Assembly: GCA_016872715.1 (NCBI GenBank)
Contig: VGZD01000007.1
Location: forward strand, 1-59,827
Length of the DNA stretch: 59,827 nucleotides
Source of the DNA: Planctomycetota bacterium
GTDB taxonomy: Bacteria; Planctomycetota; UBA1135; GCA-002686595
Direction of reading: 5' to 3'
Shown here: positions 35,501 through 42,211 of the stretch, one piece after another
How positions within the stretch are numbered: position 1 is the first letter of the stretch
Layout of the letters: every line of letters begins with the position of its first letter
The notes under the pieces: model-generated
Database searches by the model: none
Told to the model about the DNA's origin: nothing
What the model saw: the letters and a program-made list of their open reading frames with translations, nothing else
Made by a program: the position numbers and the translations under genes

Positions 35501-35830
35501 CGTCAGGGGCTCCACCGGCCCGAGCGCGGGCGGCGTGCTCGGAGCGCGGTCTGGACGCGCGGCGGGAAGCTCGAGTTCGCCCTCGACACGCTTCGCGCTG
35601 AAGCCCCGCGGCGTGTCCGGCAGCACGCGCGGATCCTCCGACGCCTTGGGCGCGCGCCCCGGCGCTCGTTCCAGCGTTGGTTCTTGGGCCGGACGCGCGT
35701 CTCCCGGCCGTGACGAGGGCAACACGACCTGCGCGGGCGCGTGCGACGCGAGGCCGCCGACGACGAGCAGGCAGGCGAGCGAGAGAGTGCGTGAATCGTG
35801 CATGGGTCCGGCGCGCCCTCGCGCGCTCAT
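32591..35830 (-). CDS. Large exported HEAT-repeat protein
   Basis: A 1,079-residue protein. The N-terminus has a signal sequence in 'TLSLACLLVVGGLASHAPAQ', then a Pro-rich linker with a PTPTPTPTP run (about residues 110-125). Most of the rest is alpha-helical with HEAT-like repeats, clearest at about 150-400 ('RTGVVR'-like pairs such as 'LLGHRQTPVRVAVQRRLAAL') and again at 790-980 ('ALRALGHLGGDAALGTLLAAL'). A middle block (about 420-720) is not repetitive. The ATG at 35830 has TAGGAG 7 nt upstream; 35803 (MHDSR) is an alternative giving a shorter signal peptide. It probably scaffolds protein contacts in the envelope; no enzyme motif is seen. Confidence 0.75.
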   Translation of the reverse strand: MSARGRAGPMHDSRTLSLACLLVVGGLASHAPAQVVLPSSRPGDARPAQEPTLERAPGRAPKASEDPRVLPDTPRGFSAKRVEGELELPAARPDRAPSTPPALGPVEPLTPAPTPTPTPTPTPSAESAGPRPPNGLAPMVGLAPMSGFNGGGANAASYVLAEVAKLRALGSPMVEQAATTLARMGEVGRAAASGALSSDHAPTFLVGLRALLASGEPLDVERALARLDERLPTAAASAAVEALCELAPARANAETLSRLLGHRQTPVRVAVQRRLAALGEALPPSALDAPLRHKDADTRLRATALLESSRDPLATTLLLERLGDANGAVARRAVDALAPRAADGLDAELVARAFAERGLLRRGAYALLALCEREDLRLEPVLGAAHVPRLVEGLGSRDALVAAASAAALAGVGFRSPAGLDTTWLDLDVPHRLVRAVSAEDFSPDFSSIVPTAVRRLHLITGQNFGADGPRWVQWWSAHANGFCAARAAMVVRAEDAGALDVRLEDELAVGRTSVLRLVGAQRARELDARGQLDERTLVLAPSQARALWEVLAQGGIFGAERLPGGRGSSFEPGRALTVECRERAKSFRFAGAAVEAWFGRAVDELRALEERNRWQLFPEPGVALGRVALWEAEAPWWEGAHEPAARTAALWRRVLVRASKLPPAERDSAVTELARIQSQSACAGADDLGALIALLRDERFFGARSRTLLELAMAAAQGSASELPAAAAWELVDVWIAGLESSAPQELAGVFARAGVEFTLECARDERPFVRAVAATALVRTGGERELAALRALLDDSELRVVAAALLSLGEARVVAATGEVLARTRHAHADVRVAALRALGHLGGDAALGTLLAALSDGDPAVRVAAAEGMTALRDPGSVPLLVSLLAKGPKDVTYAPARRGLLAQGSAAWDELLRMARAPASKARREAALLLSEQLVPQVMSPLLTLLAEEPGDARVAEELAVLSCLDLRSKSNASAAWWTWWEDVAHDDPQAWLAAAAGRIDLAPCDSAAIRSGTSEGLAFLEQCARRDESWLCERARREFARLVGRDVGALPARGRQRDLWLSTLREQLLARAKG

Positions 35831-35937
35831 TTCCGAGCTCCTACCCGAGCTCCTGCGCGAGTTGCTACCCGAGGGCCGCGAGAGGATACGCAATTCGAGA
35901 CTTCGACGCCCAGCGAGCGGCCCGCGAGAGACGAAGG

Positions 35938-35967
35938 ACGGCGACGGCGACGGCGACGGGCGACGGG
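35938..35967. repeat. Short GCGACG tandem repeat in the recG/HEAT-gene gap
   Basis: Three perfect GCGACG hexamers (35941-35958) with degenerate flanks lie in the 173-nt gap between recG and the HEAT-repeat gene. Nearby (35834-35880) the pentanucleotide core CGAGCTCCT recurs twice. Short repeats in a leader region are noted without an assigned role. Confidence 0.5.
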
Positions 35968-36003
35968 CGCCGCGCTCGCCCCCTCGGGGATGCGACCTCG
36001 ATC

Positions 36004-38094
36004 TTAGGAACGGCGGCGGCCCGCGTAGGCGTCGAGCAGGGCCGGAGAGCGCGCGCAGAGCGTGGCGGCGAGCTCGCACAGCTCGAGGTCGACCTCGTCG
36101 CTCGCGAGTCCCTCGCGGTTCGCGCCCGCCTGCCGCAGGCCGAGCAGGTCCCCCATGCCGCGCTGGGCCAGATCGGCCTCGGCGATCTCGAAGCCGTCGT
36201 CCGTGCGCTCGAGCAACTCGAGGCGCGCGCCCGCGGAGCGCGCGCCCATCAAGTAGCACGAGCTCGGGTTCACGCCGCGTCCGACGCGCCCGCGCAGTTG
36301 GTGCAGTTGTGCGAGACCGAGACGCTCGGCGGACTCGATCACGATCGCCGTGGCCTCGGGCACGTCGACTCCGACCTCGATGACCGTCGTCGCGACGAGC
36401 ACGCGCACCTCGCCGCTGCGAAAACGCTCCAATCGCTCTTCGCGCTCCCGCGCCTCGAGCTTGCCGTGCACCAGCTCCACGCCATGGCGCGCCCAGCTTC
36501 CCTGCGCGATGCGCGCATGGCGCTCCGTCGCGCCGACCTCGTCCTCCTCGAGCGATTCGATGCGCGGCACGACCCAATACACGCGCTCGCCGCGCTCGAG
36601 CCGCGGTTCGAGCTCACCGACGAGCTCGCGCGGCGAGTGCACGCGCCGCGTGCGCACCGGCGAACGCCCCGGCGGCTTCTCGCGCAGCGTCGACACGTCG
36701 AGATCGCCGTACACGGTGAGCGCCAGCGAGCGCGGAATGGGCGTCGCGGTCATCAGCAGGCCGTGAACGTCGCGTCCCTTGTCGAACAGCCGCTCGCGCT
36801 GAGCGACGCCAAAGCGGTGCTGTTCGTCGATCACGGCGAGACCGAGCCGCGCGAAGCGCACGGACTCGCCCAAGAGCGCGTGCGTGCCGAACACCACGTC
36901 GAGCGCGCCCTCGGCGAGGTCGGACAGCACCGCGCGCCGCTCGCGCGTCGGGAGCGATCCACACAGCACGGCCGTGCGCAGTCCCGCGCGCGCGAACAGC
37001 GGGGCCAGCCCGCGCAGATGCTGCTCCGCGAGCAGCTCGGTCGGAGCGAGGAACGCGGCCTGCGCGCCCGCGCGCGCCGCGAGCAGGCACGCGAACGCAC
37101 CGAGCGCCGTCTTGCCCGAGCCGACGTCGCCCTGCAGCAATCGGCGCATCGGCTGGCCCCGCTCGAGGTCGTCCCGCAGCGTGCGCGCGATCGCGAGCTG
37201 CCCGCGCGTGAACGCGAAGGGAAACGCGGCGCGGATCTCGGCTTCGACCTGATCGTCGACACGCACGACGAGTGCCGCGGTGCGCGCGCGCTCGCGCCGT
37301 CGCGTCTCGATGCTCGCGCGCAACGCGATCAGCGGCTCGAGCGCCATCCGCGAGCGCGCACGCGCGTGCCGCGCTTCGTCGCTCGGCGCGTGCAGCTCCC
37401 GCACCGCGTCGGGCAGCGCCAGCAGGCCATGTTCCTCGAGCAACGCCGCGGGCAAGGGCTCGCGCACGCGCGATCCGAACTGCTCGAGCGCCTGTCGACA
37501 CAGCGCGCGCAGCATCTCCTGCGAGAGACCCTCGGTCGAGGGATAGACGCTCGTGAGCGTGAGGGGTTCGGGCAGGGGCGCGCTGGCGGAGCCGAGTCGA
37601 CGCACCACGATGGCGGCACCCTTGGCCCACGTCGCTCTCCCCTCCGCCTCGACTTCGTCGCCGGGGCGAAAGCGCTCGCGCAGCCACGGCTGATTGAAGA
37701 ACAAGAGTTCGAGCGCCTCGGCGCCCTCCGAGATCTCGACGCGCAACAGCGAGCGCGCTCCAAAGCGCGAAAAGCGCTTGCGCACGACGATTCCGCGCAC
37801 GCGGCACCAGAGCGCGCTCGCGCCGCCGTCGGAGTCGGAAAGCTCGCCCTGCTCAGCGTCCTGTGCGCATTTGCTCGCGAGCGCGCGCGCCTGTGCGAGC
37901 GAACAGGGGGCCGCGGCGCGTTCGAGTCGTCGCGGCAGGACGCACAGCAACTCGAGCACGTTGTTCACTCCCAGCGCCGCGAGACGGGCCGCGCGCGCAG
38001 GCCCCACGCCGGAGAGTTCCGTCAACGCCACGCCGTGCAGCGCGACTTCGACGGCCGCGGGTTGCAACACGGCGCGCACGCGAGCGGGCGACAC
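36004..38094 (-). CDS. recG: ATP-dependent DNA helicase RecG
   Basis: A 696-residue helicase of typical RecG length. The N-terminal wedge domain contains 'LSGVGPARAARLAALGV', an OB-fold region follows (about 95-170), then the helicase core: Walker A 'GDVGSGKTA' near 322-330, motif II 'VIDEQHRFG', motif III 'LLMTATPIPRSLA', and C-terminal 'VIEVGVDVPEA' and 'QLRGRVGRG'. It reverses stalled replication forks and processes branched DNA. Start is GTG at 38094, 2 nt after the upstream lipoprotein stop; a further GTG lies 5 codons later. Coupling of recG to a lipoprotein gene looks coincidental rather than functional. Confidence 0.93.
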   Translation of the reverse strand: MSPARVRAVLQPAAVEVALHGVALTELSGVGPARAARLAALGVNNVLELLCVLPRRLERAAAPCSLAQARALASKCAQDAEQGELSDSDGGASALWCRVRGIVVRKRFSRFGARSLLRVEISEGAEALELLFFNQPWLRERFRPGDEVEAEGRATWAKGAAIVVRRLGSASAPLPEPLTLTSVYPSTEGLSQEMLRALCRQALEQFGSRVREPLPAALLEEHGLLALPDAVRELHAPSDEARHARARSRMALEPLIALRASIETRRRERARTAALVVRVDDQVEAEIRAAFPFAFTRGQLAIARTLRDDLERGQPMRRLLQGDVGSGKTALGAFACLLAARAGAQAAFLAPTELLAEQHLRGLAPLFARAGLRTAVLCGSLPTRERRAVLSDLAEGALDVVFGTHALLGESVRFARLGLAVIDEQHRFGVAQRERLFDKGRDVHGLLMTATPIPRSLALTVYGDLDVSTLREKPPGRSPVRTRRVHSPRELVGELEPRLERGERVYWVVPRIESLEEDEVGATERHARIAQGSWARHGVELVHGKLEAREREERLERFRSGEVRVLVATTVIEVGVDVPEATAIVIESAERLGLAQLHQLRGRVGRGVNPSSCYLMGARSAGARLELLERTDDGFEIAEADLAQRGMGDLLGLRQAGANREGLASDEVDLELCELAATLCARSPALLDAYAGRRRS

Positions 38095-38096
38095 GC

Positions 38097-40412
38097 TCAA
38101 CCTCCGCCGTACATCTCGGCGAGCGCCTCGGCCGCCGGCCGATTTTGCAGCGTGAAGCTGCGATCGACGCCGTTGCCGTGCTCGGGATCGGTGGTCCAGC
38201 ACCACACGTACACTCCCGCGGGAGGCTGCGGCTCGCGCCGCACGCTCGCCAGAGCCGCGGCGAACGCACGCGCGAGCCGTGCGCTCTCCCCCACGTCGTA
38301 GGAGCCCAGCCCCGCGGCGGGATCACGGGTCGCGAGCGAGGTCGGCGGCACGCCGAACTCCGCCACGATCCACGGCTTGCGCGCCGTCGACGCGAAGCCG
38401 CGCAGTTCGCGCAGAAAGGCGCCGTAACGCTCGGCACACGCCGCGTCGTCGGGACGTGGCGTGGCATCCGCGGCATCCGCGGCGACCTGCAGCGAGCGAT
38501 AGAGATCGACGGCTACGCAGTCGAGCTCGTCCCAGAACTCGAGCTGCTGCGCCTCGCCGAGGTCCCAAGCCGCGTAGGTCAGCGCACCCGTCCACGCGCG
38601 CCGCACGCGCGCGATGAGCTCGCGCCAGCGCGCGGTGTTGCGCAGCAAGTAGCTCGGTGGATTCCAGCCCGCGGCGAGATCGTCGCGCACGCTATCGGTC
38701 GCCTCGCCGAGTCCGTTGCCCAGACACAGGAGGTCCGCGTCGCACAGCTCCGCGAGCAACGCGTAGTGGATCGCAAGTGCCTCGAGCTGTTCGAAGAAGC
38801 GCTCCCAGTGCGCTTCGCCGAACGTCATCGAGGCGCTCGCGAGGCCGCTCATCGGAGCGTCGAGCAGGGAGGGCGTGATCATCACGCGCATCCCGAGCGC
38901 TCGTGCGCGTCGGGCGAGCACGAGCAGCTCGTGGTCGTGCACGGTCGAGTCGAAGGGCGCGCCGCGCGAGCCCTCCGGCCACCAACTGATGCGCGGACGA
39001 GCGCAGACCTGCGGATCGAGCGCCAAGGCATCGACGCCGCGCCCCACGAGGTCGTCGAGCGCCGCGAATGCGCCGCGGCTCGACAGCGTGCGGAGGCCGC
39101 GGCCATCCCTGTCGCGCGGCGTGGTCAGATGCACGCCACTCGAGAAACCCGCCGCGAGCGCGCGAGCGCGCCGCTCGCGCACGAGTTCGCGCGGCAAGGG
39201 GTTCGCCTCCCAGCGCGCGCGCAGTGCGGCCCACGGCAACTCCACCGCCCCACTGCCTTGTGTCCACATCGCGCGCACGAGATCCGCGCGCTGCATGTCG
39301 AGCAGCTCGGCCACGAGCGCGGCGCGCAGCGCGAGCACGAGGTGCGGCGAAGCGAGCGGGTCCACGGCGTGCAGCGCGTCCTCGAACCCAGCGGCGAGAC
39401 CGCGGGCGCGCAGGTGCTCGCGCCAGTCCGCCAGCCGCACGACTCCGCACCAGGTTTCGGCGCACGCGGCACCGACCGCATCGGCCATCCAGTCCTCGCG
39501 CGGCTCGCCGAGGCTCGCGAGCGCCAGCGCGCGCGCGAATCCCGCGCCGCGATCGTCGAGCACCTCGGGAGCGACGATCCCGTGCACGTCGAGCTCGCTC
39601 CCGCACGTCGCGGAGAGTGCCTTGGCTCCGGTCGCGGCGGAGAAACTCTCGCCGTCCGGCCACAGGTGCACGCGCACTCGCTCGCCCGGCTCGCCGAAGT
39701 GCGCCGCCGCGATGCGCTGCACGTTCGCGAGCCGAGCGACCCAGCGCTGCTCCGCGCCCGCATCGACCGCTCCGTGAACCACCAGCTCGCAGCCCGGACC
39801 CGCGCGCACGAGCTCCGGCCACGTCCCGAGCTCCTCGAGCGCCGACCCCGCGCTCGAAGCGAGCAGGCCGCCGTGGTCACTCCACAGTCCTTCGCTCTCG
39901 ATGCGGCCGCCGCGCCACGTGCGGAAGCCGGGCTTCCAGCTCGGCAAGAGCTCGCTCGCGAGGCCCGCGGCAACCTGCGCATCGCTGGCGATGTACGCGC
40001 ACACCGGCCACAGAGCGCGGCGCGGATCCTCGACCACGAGCAGAATGCCTTCGCGCGGGCCGTGGTAGCGCCGACCCTGAAACCACACCGCTCCCGTGCC
40101 GGGCTCGAACACCACGCCATGCCGTTGCGCGATGGCGCCGATGCCGGGCGTGGCCGCGTCGGCGAACAGGATGCGCGCGGCGCGAGGATCGAGCACTGCG
40201 GCGCGCTCGAACTCGACCGCGAAGCGCCCCGTGCGCTCGACGGCCGCGGCGAGGCGCTCGAGTCGCCGCGCATCGACCTTGGCGGGCACCACGACTTCGA
40301 CCCTGACGGCACCCTCGACCGAGCGAGCGAGCGAATAGGAACCGAGTTCGTCGGCGCCGCCGCAGGCGACGAGCGCGAGCAGCGCGCCAGCGAGGAAGGA
40401 ACGGGGATTCAC
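38097..40412 (-). CDS. Lipoprotein with a GH113-like TIM-barrel domain
   Basis: A 771-residue lipoprotein (lipobox 'ALVAC', Cys17). Residues 25-430 form an alpha/beta region I do not recognise, including 'FGEPGERVRVHLWPDGESF'. From about 440 the sequence reads like a family 113 glycoside hydrolase barrel: 'ISWWPEG', 'MRVMITPSLLD', 'ADLLCLGNGLGEA', 'GALTYAAWDLGEAQQLEFWDELDCVAVDLYRSL' and 'WIVAEFGVPP'. The nucleophile-like Glu685 is present, but the position of the usual acid/base Glu (G-N-E) is Gly567 with Glu570 three residues later. Activity is uncertain. The start is GTG at 40412; TACACT lies 10 nt upstream. Confidence 0.7.
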   Translation of the reverse strand: MNPRSFLAGALLALVACGGADELGSYSLARSVEGAVRVEVVVPAKVDARRLERLAAAVERTGRFAVEFERAAVLDPRAARILFADAATPGIGAIAQRHGVVFEPGTGAVWFQGRRYHGPREGILLVVEDPRRALWPVCAYIASDAQVAAGLASELLPSWKPGFRTWRGGRIESEGLWSDHGGLLASSAGSALEELGTWPELVRAGPGCELVVHGAVDAGAEQRWVARLANVQRIAAAHFGEPGERVRVHLWPDGESFSAATGAKALSATCGSELDVHGIVAPEVLDDRGAGFARALALASLGEPREDWMADAVGAACAETWCGVVRLADWREHLRARGLAAGFEDALHAVDPLASPHLVLALRAALVAELLDMQRADLVRAMWTQGSGAVELPWAALRARWEANPLPRELVRERRARALAAGFSSGVHLTTPRDRDGRGLRTLSSRGAFAALDDLVGRGVDALALDPQVCARPRISWWPEGSRGAPFDSTVHDHELLVLARRARALGMRVMITPSLLDAPMSGLASASMTFGEAHWERFFEQLEALAIHYALLAELCDADLLCLGNGLGEATDSVRDDLAAGWNPPSYLLRNTARWRELIARVRRAWTGALTYAAWDLGEAQQLEFWDELDCVAVDLYRSLQVAADAADATPRPDDAACAERYGAFLRELRGFASTARKPWIVAEFGVPPTSLATRDPAAGLGSYDVGESARLARAFAAALASVRREPQPPAGVYVWCWTTDPEHGNGVDRSFTLQNRPAAEALAEMYGGG

Positions 40413-40452
40413 GCCGCGGGCGAGTGTAGCTCTCGCGGCGCTCCTCGTCCGC

Positions 40453-40896
40453 TCAACGCCAGCGCGGCGGCGCGACCACCAGCCAAACGCCGAGCGCGAC
40501 GAGGGCGAGCCCCGTCACGCGCTCGCCCGTGAGCTCAGAGCGCGCGCCCGTCGCTCCGAAGCGGTCGAGCGCCAGCGCCACGCCGACCTGCGCCGCCACG
40601 GCGAGCGCCGTCGTCACGCCCGCGCCCAGCCGCGGGTACGCCACGGCGGCACACGAGATGATCGCCAACCCGAACAACCCGCCGGTGAACAGATACCACG
40701 GCGAACTCGCGCGTTCGGAAACTTGGCCGAGCGCCCGCGCGCAGAGGTACCACAGGCTCGAACCGACGAACACCACGCCGGAGTTGATCATCAGCGTCAG
40801 CGGCAGGCCGATGCGCAGCGACAGCTGACCGTTGACGGTGCTCTGCAGGCAGACGGCGGCACCGAGCACGAGGGCGAGCAGGATCAGGGCAGGCAT
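40453..40896 (-). CDS. YdcZ-like small DMT-family membrane protein (DUF606)
   Basis: A 147-residue hydrophobic protein with five predicted helices, starting 'LILLALVLGAAVCLQSTVNGQLSLRIG'. The 'QSTVNGQL' motif in helix 1 and the 'PWYLFTGGLFGLAIISCAAVAYPRLGAG' block are typical of the YdcZ/DUF606 branch of drug/metabolite transporters. Half-size DMT proteins like this act as dimers. The transported compound is unknown. Its start overlaps the 3' end of the FAD-subunit gene by 13 nt, which suggests it belongs to the same operon and may move a substrate or product of that enzyme. Confidence 0.82.
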   Translation of the reverse strand: MPALILLALVLGAAVCLQSTVNGQLSLRIGLPLTLMINSGVVFVGSSLWYLCARALGQVSERASSPWYLFTGGLFGLAIISCAAVAYPRLGAGVTTALAVAAQVGVALALDRFGATGARSELTGERVTGLALVALGVWLVVAPPRWR

Positions 40897-41753
40897 GCGA
40901 AGGCTCCGGTGAGGTCGCCGAGCAGCGTGGCGAGCACGCGGGCGAAGACATGGCGGCGGTAGGCGGCGCTCGAGCGCACGTCGTCGATGGGTGCGATGTC
41001 CTCGCGTGCGCTCCGCGCCACGGCCGCTCGCAGCAGCGAGGGTTCGACGCTCGCGCCGAGCAGCTCGCGCTCGAGCGCGACCAGACGCAGGGTGCGCGGA
41101 GCGACCGAACCGGCCGCGGCGCGCAGCGTTGCGATGCGCCGACCCTCGACCGACACGGCGAGCGCGATCACGACCTTCGAAATGGACTGCGCGCGGCGCG
41201 TGCCGACCTTGCGGAACCCGCAGCGCTCCCCCGCGGGCCGCGCGGGCACGAACACCGACTCCAAGAGCTCGTCGGGCCGTCGCAACGTCTGGCGATAGCC
41301 CGCGAGGAACTCGTCGCAACCAAGCTCGCGCGAACCCTGCAGCGAGACGAGCCGCACGCGCGCCCCGAGCGCCACGAGCGCCGGATTGAGGTCCGCGGCC
41401 GGCGAGGCGGTGCCGAGGTTTCCACCGAGCGTCGCGCGCGCTTGAATTTGTTCCGCGCCGACGTCCGCACAGGCCTGCGCCAAGAGCGCCGCGCCGTGCG
41501 CCACCCGCGGATCGCGCTTGAGCTCCGCGCAGGTCGCGAGCGCGCCGATGCGCAGGCCGTGCGCTTGCGCGCGCACGCCGCGCAACTCGTCGAGCTTCCA
41601 CACGTCGACGATGCGCTCGGGGCGAGAACGCCCCGTGCGCAGCTCGACCATCAAGTCCGTGCCTCCGGCGAGCACCTGCGTCGGAGCCCCCGGCCGCGCG
41701 AGCGCGAACAGCGCCTCGCGCAGGTCGCGCGCGAGAGTGACCTCGCAGCTCAC
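40884..41753 (-). CDS. FAD-binding subunit of a xanthine-dehydrogenase-type molybdoenzyme
   Basis: A 289-residue CoxM/XdhB-like flavoprotein. The FAD-binding loops are 'VLAGGTDLMVELR' near 28-40 and 'ATLGGNLGTASPAADLNPAL' near 110-130, and the CO_deh_flav_C domain ends the protein. It passes electrons from the 2Fe-2S subunit to NAD or another acceptor. Start is GTG at 41753, overlapping the small-subunit stop (GTGA). Lengths and order (large, small, medium) match three-subunit purine or nicotinate hydroxylases rather than CO dehydrogenase. Confidence 0.9.
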   Translation of the reverse strand: MSCEVTLARDLREALFALARPGAPTQVLAGGTDLMVELRTGRSRPERIVDVWKLDELRGVRAQAHGLRIGALATCAELKRDPRVAHGAALLAQACADVGAEQIQARATLGGNLGTASPAADLNPALVALGARVRLVSLQGSRELGCDEFLAGYRQTLRRPDELLESVFVPARPAGERCGFRKVGTRRAQSISKVVIALAVSVEGRRIATLRAAAGSVAPRTLRLVALERELLGASVEPSLLRAAVARSAREDIAPIDDVRSSAAYRRHVFARVLATLLGDLTGAFACLP

Positions 41754-42211
41754 GCGCGCTCCTTCGCGGCCGCGAGCGCCGCGCGCAGGATCGCGCCGTA
41801 GCCCGTGCAGCGGCACAGGTTCCCCGCGAGCGCCACGCGCGCGTCCTCGAGCGTGGGCACGCGGCCTTGCGCTCGACAGAGCTCCGCGAACGCGCGCGTC
41901 ATCACGATCATGCCCGGCGAGCAGATGCCGCACTGCGCCGCGCCCTCCTCGAGGAACGCGCGTCGTTCCGGCTCGAAGCCCGCGGCTTCGATCGTCGTGA
42001 CATGCCGACCCTCGACCTGACAGGCGGGAACCAGACACGAGTTCACCGCGACTCCGTCGACGAGCACCGTGCACGCGCCGCACTCGCCCTCGCCGCAGCC
42101 TTCCTTGGTGCCCGCCAGCCCCAGATCGACGCGCACGACGTCGAGCAGGCGCCGCAGCGGATCGACGTCGAGCTCGCGCTCCACTGCGTTGACGTGCACG
42201 ACGAGCTTCAC
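41750..42211 (-). CDS. 2Fe-2S subunit of a xanthine-dehydrogenase-type molybdoenzyme
   Basis: A 153-residue protein with the plant-type ferredoxin cluster '[15 protein letters not shown]...C' (about 39-59) and the second C-x2-C...C-x-C cluster in 'QCGICSPGM' and 'NLCRCTGY', as in CoxS/XdhC-type subunits. Both clusters are complete. It links the molybdenum site to FAD. Start is GTG at 42211, overlapping the large-subunit stop as GTGA; the FAD subunit is coupled at its 3' end in the same way. Confidence 0.93.
   Translation of the reverse strand: MKLVVHVNAVERELDVDPLRRLLDVVRVDLGLAGTKEGCGEGECGACTVLVDGVAVNSCLVPACQVEGRHVTTIEAAGFEPERRAFLEEGAAQCGICSPGMIVMTRAFAELCRAQGRVPTLEDARVALAGNLCRCTGYGAILRAALAAAKERA

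Noticed and set aside
35455..35510. PTPTPT-coding repeat in the HEAT-repeat gene as a phase-variation site
   Set aside because: The repeat is short, imperfect, in frame and inside a Pro-rich linker where length change would be tolerated. No evidence of switching.
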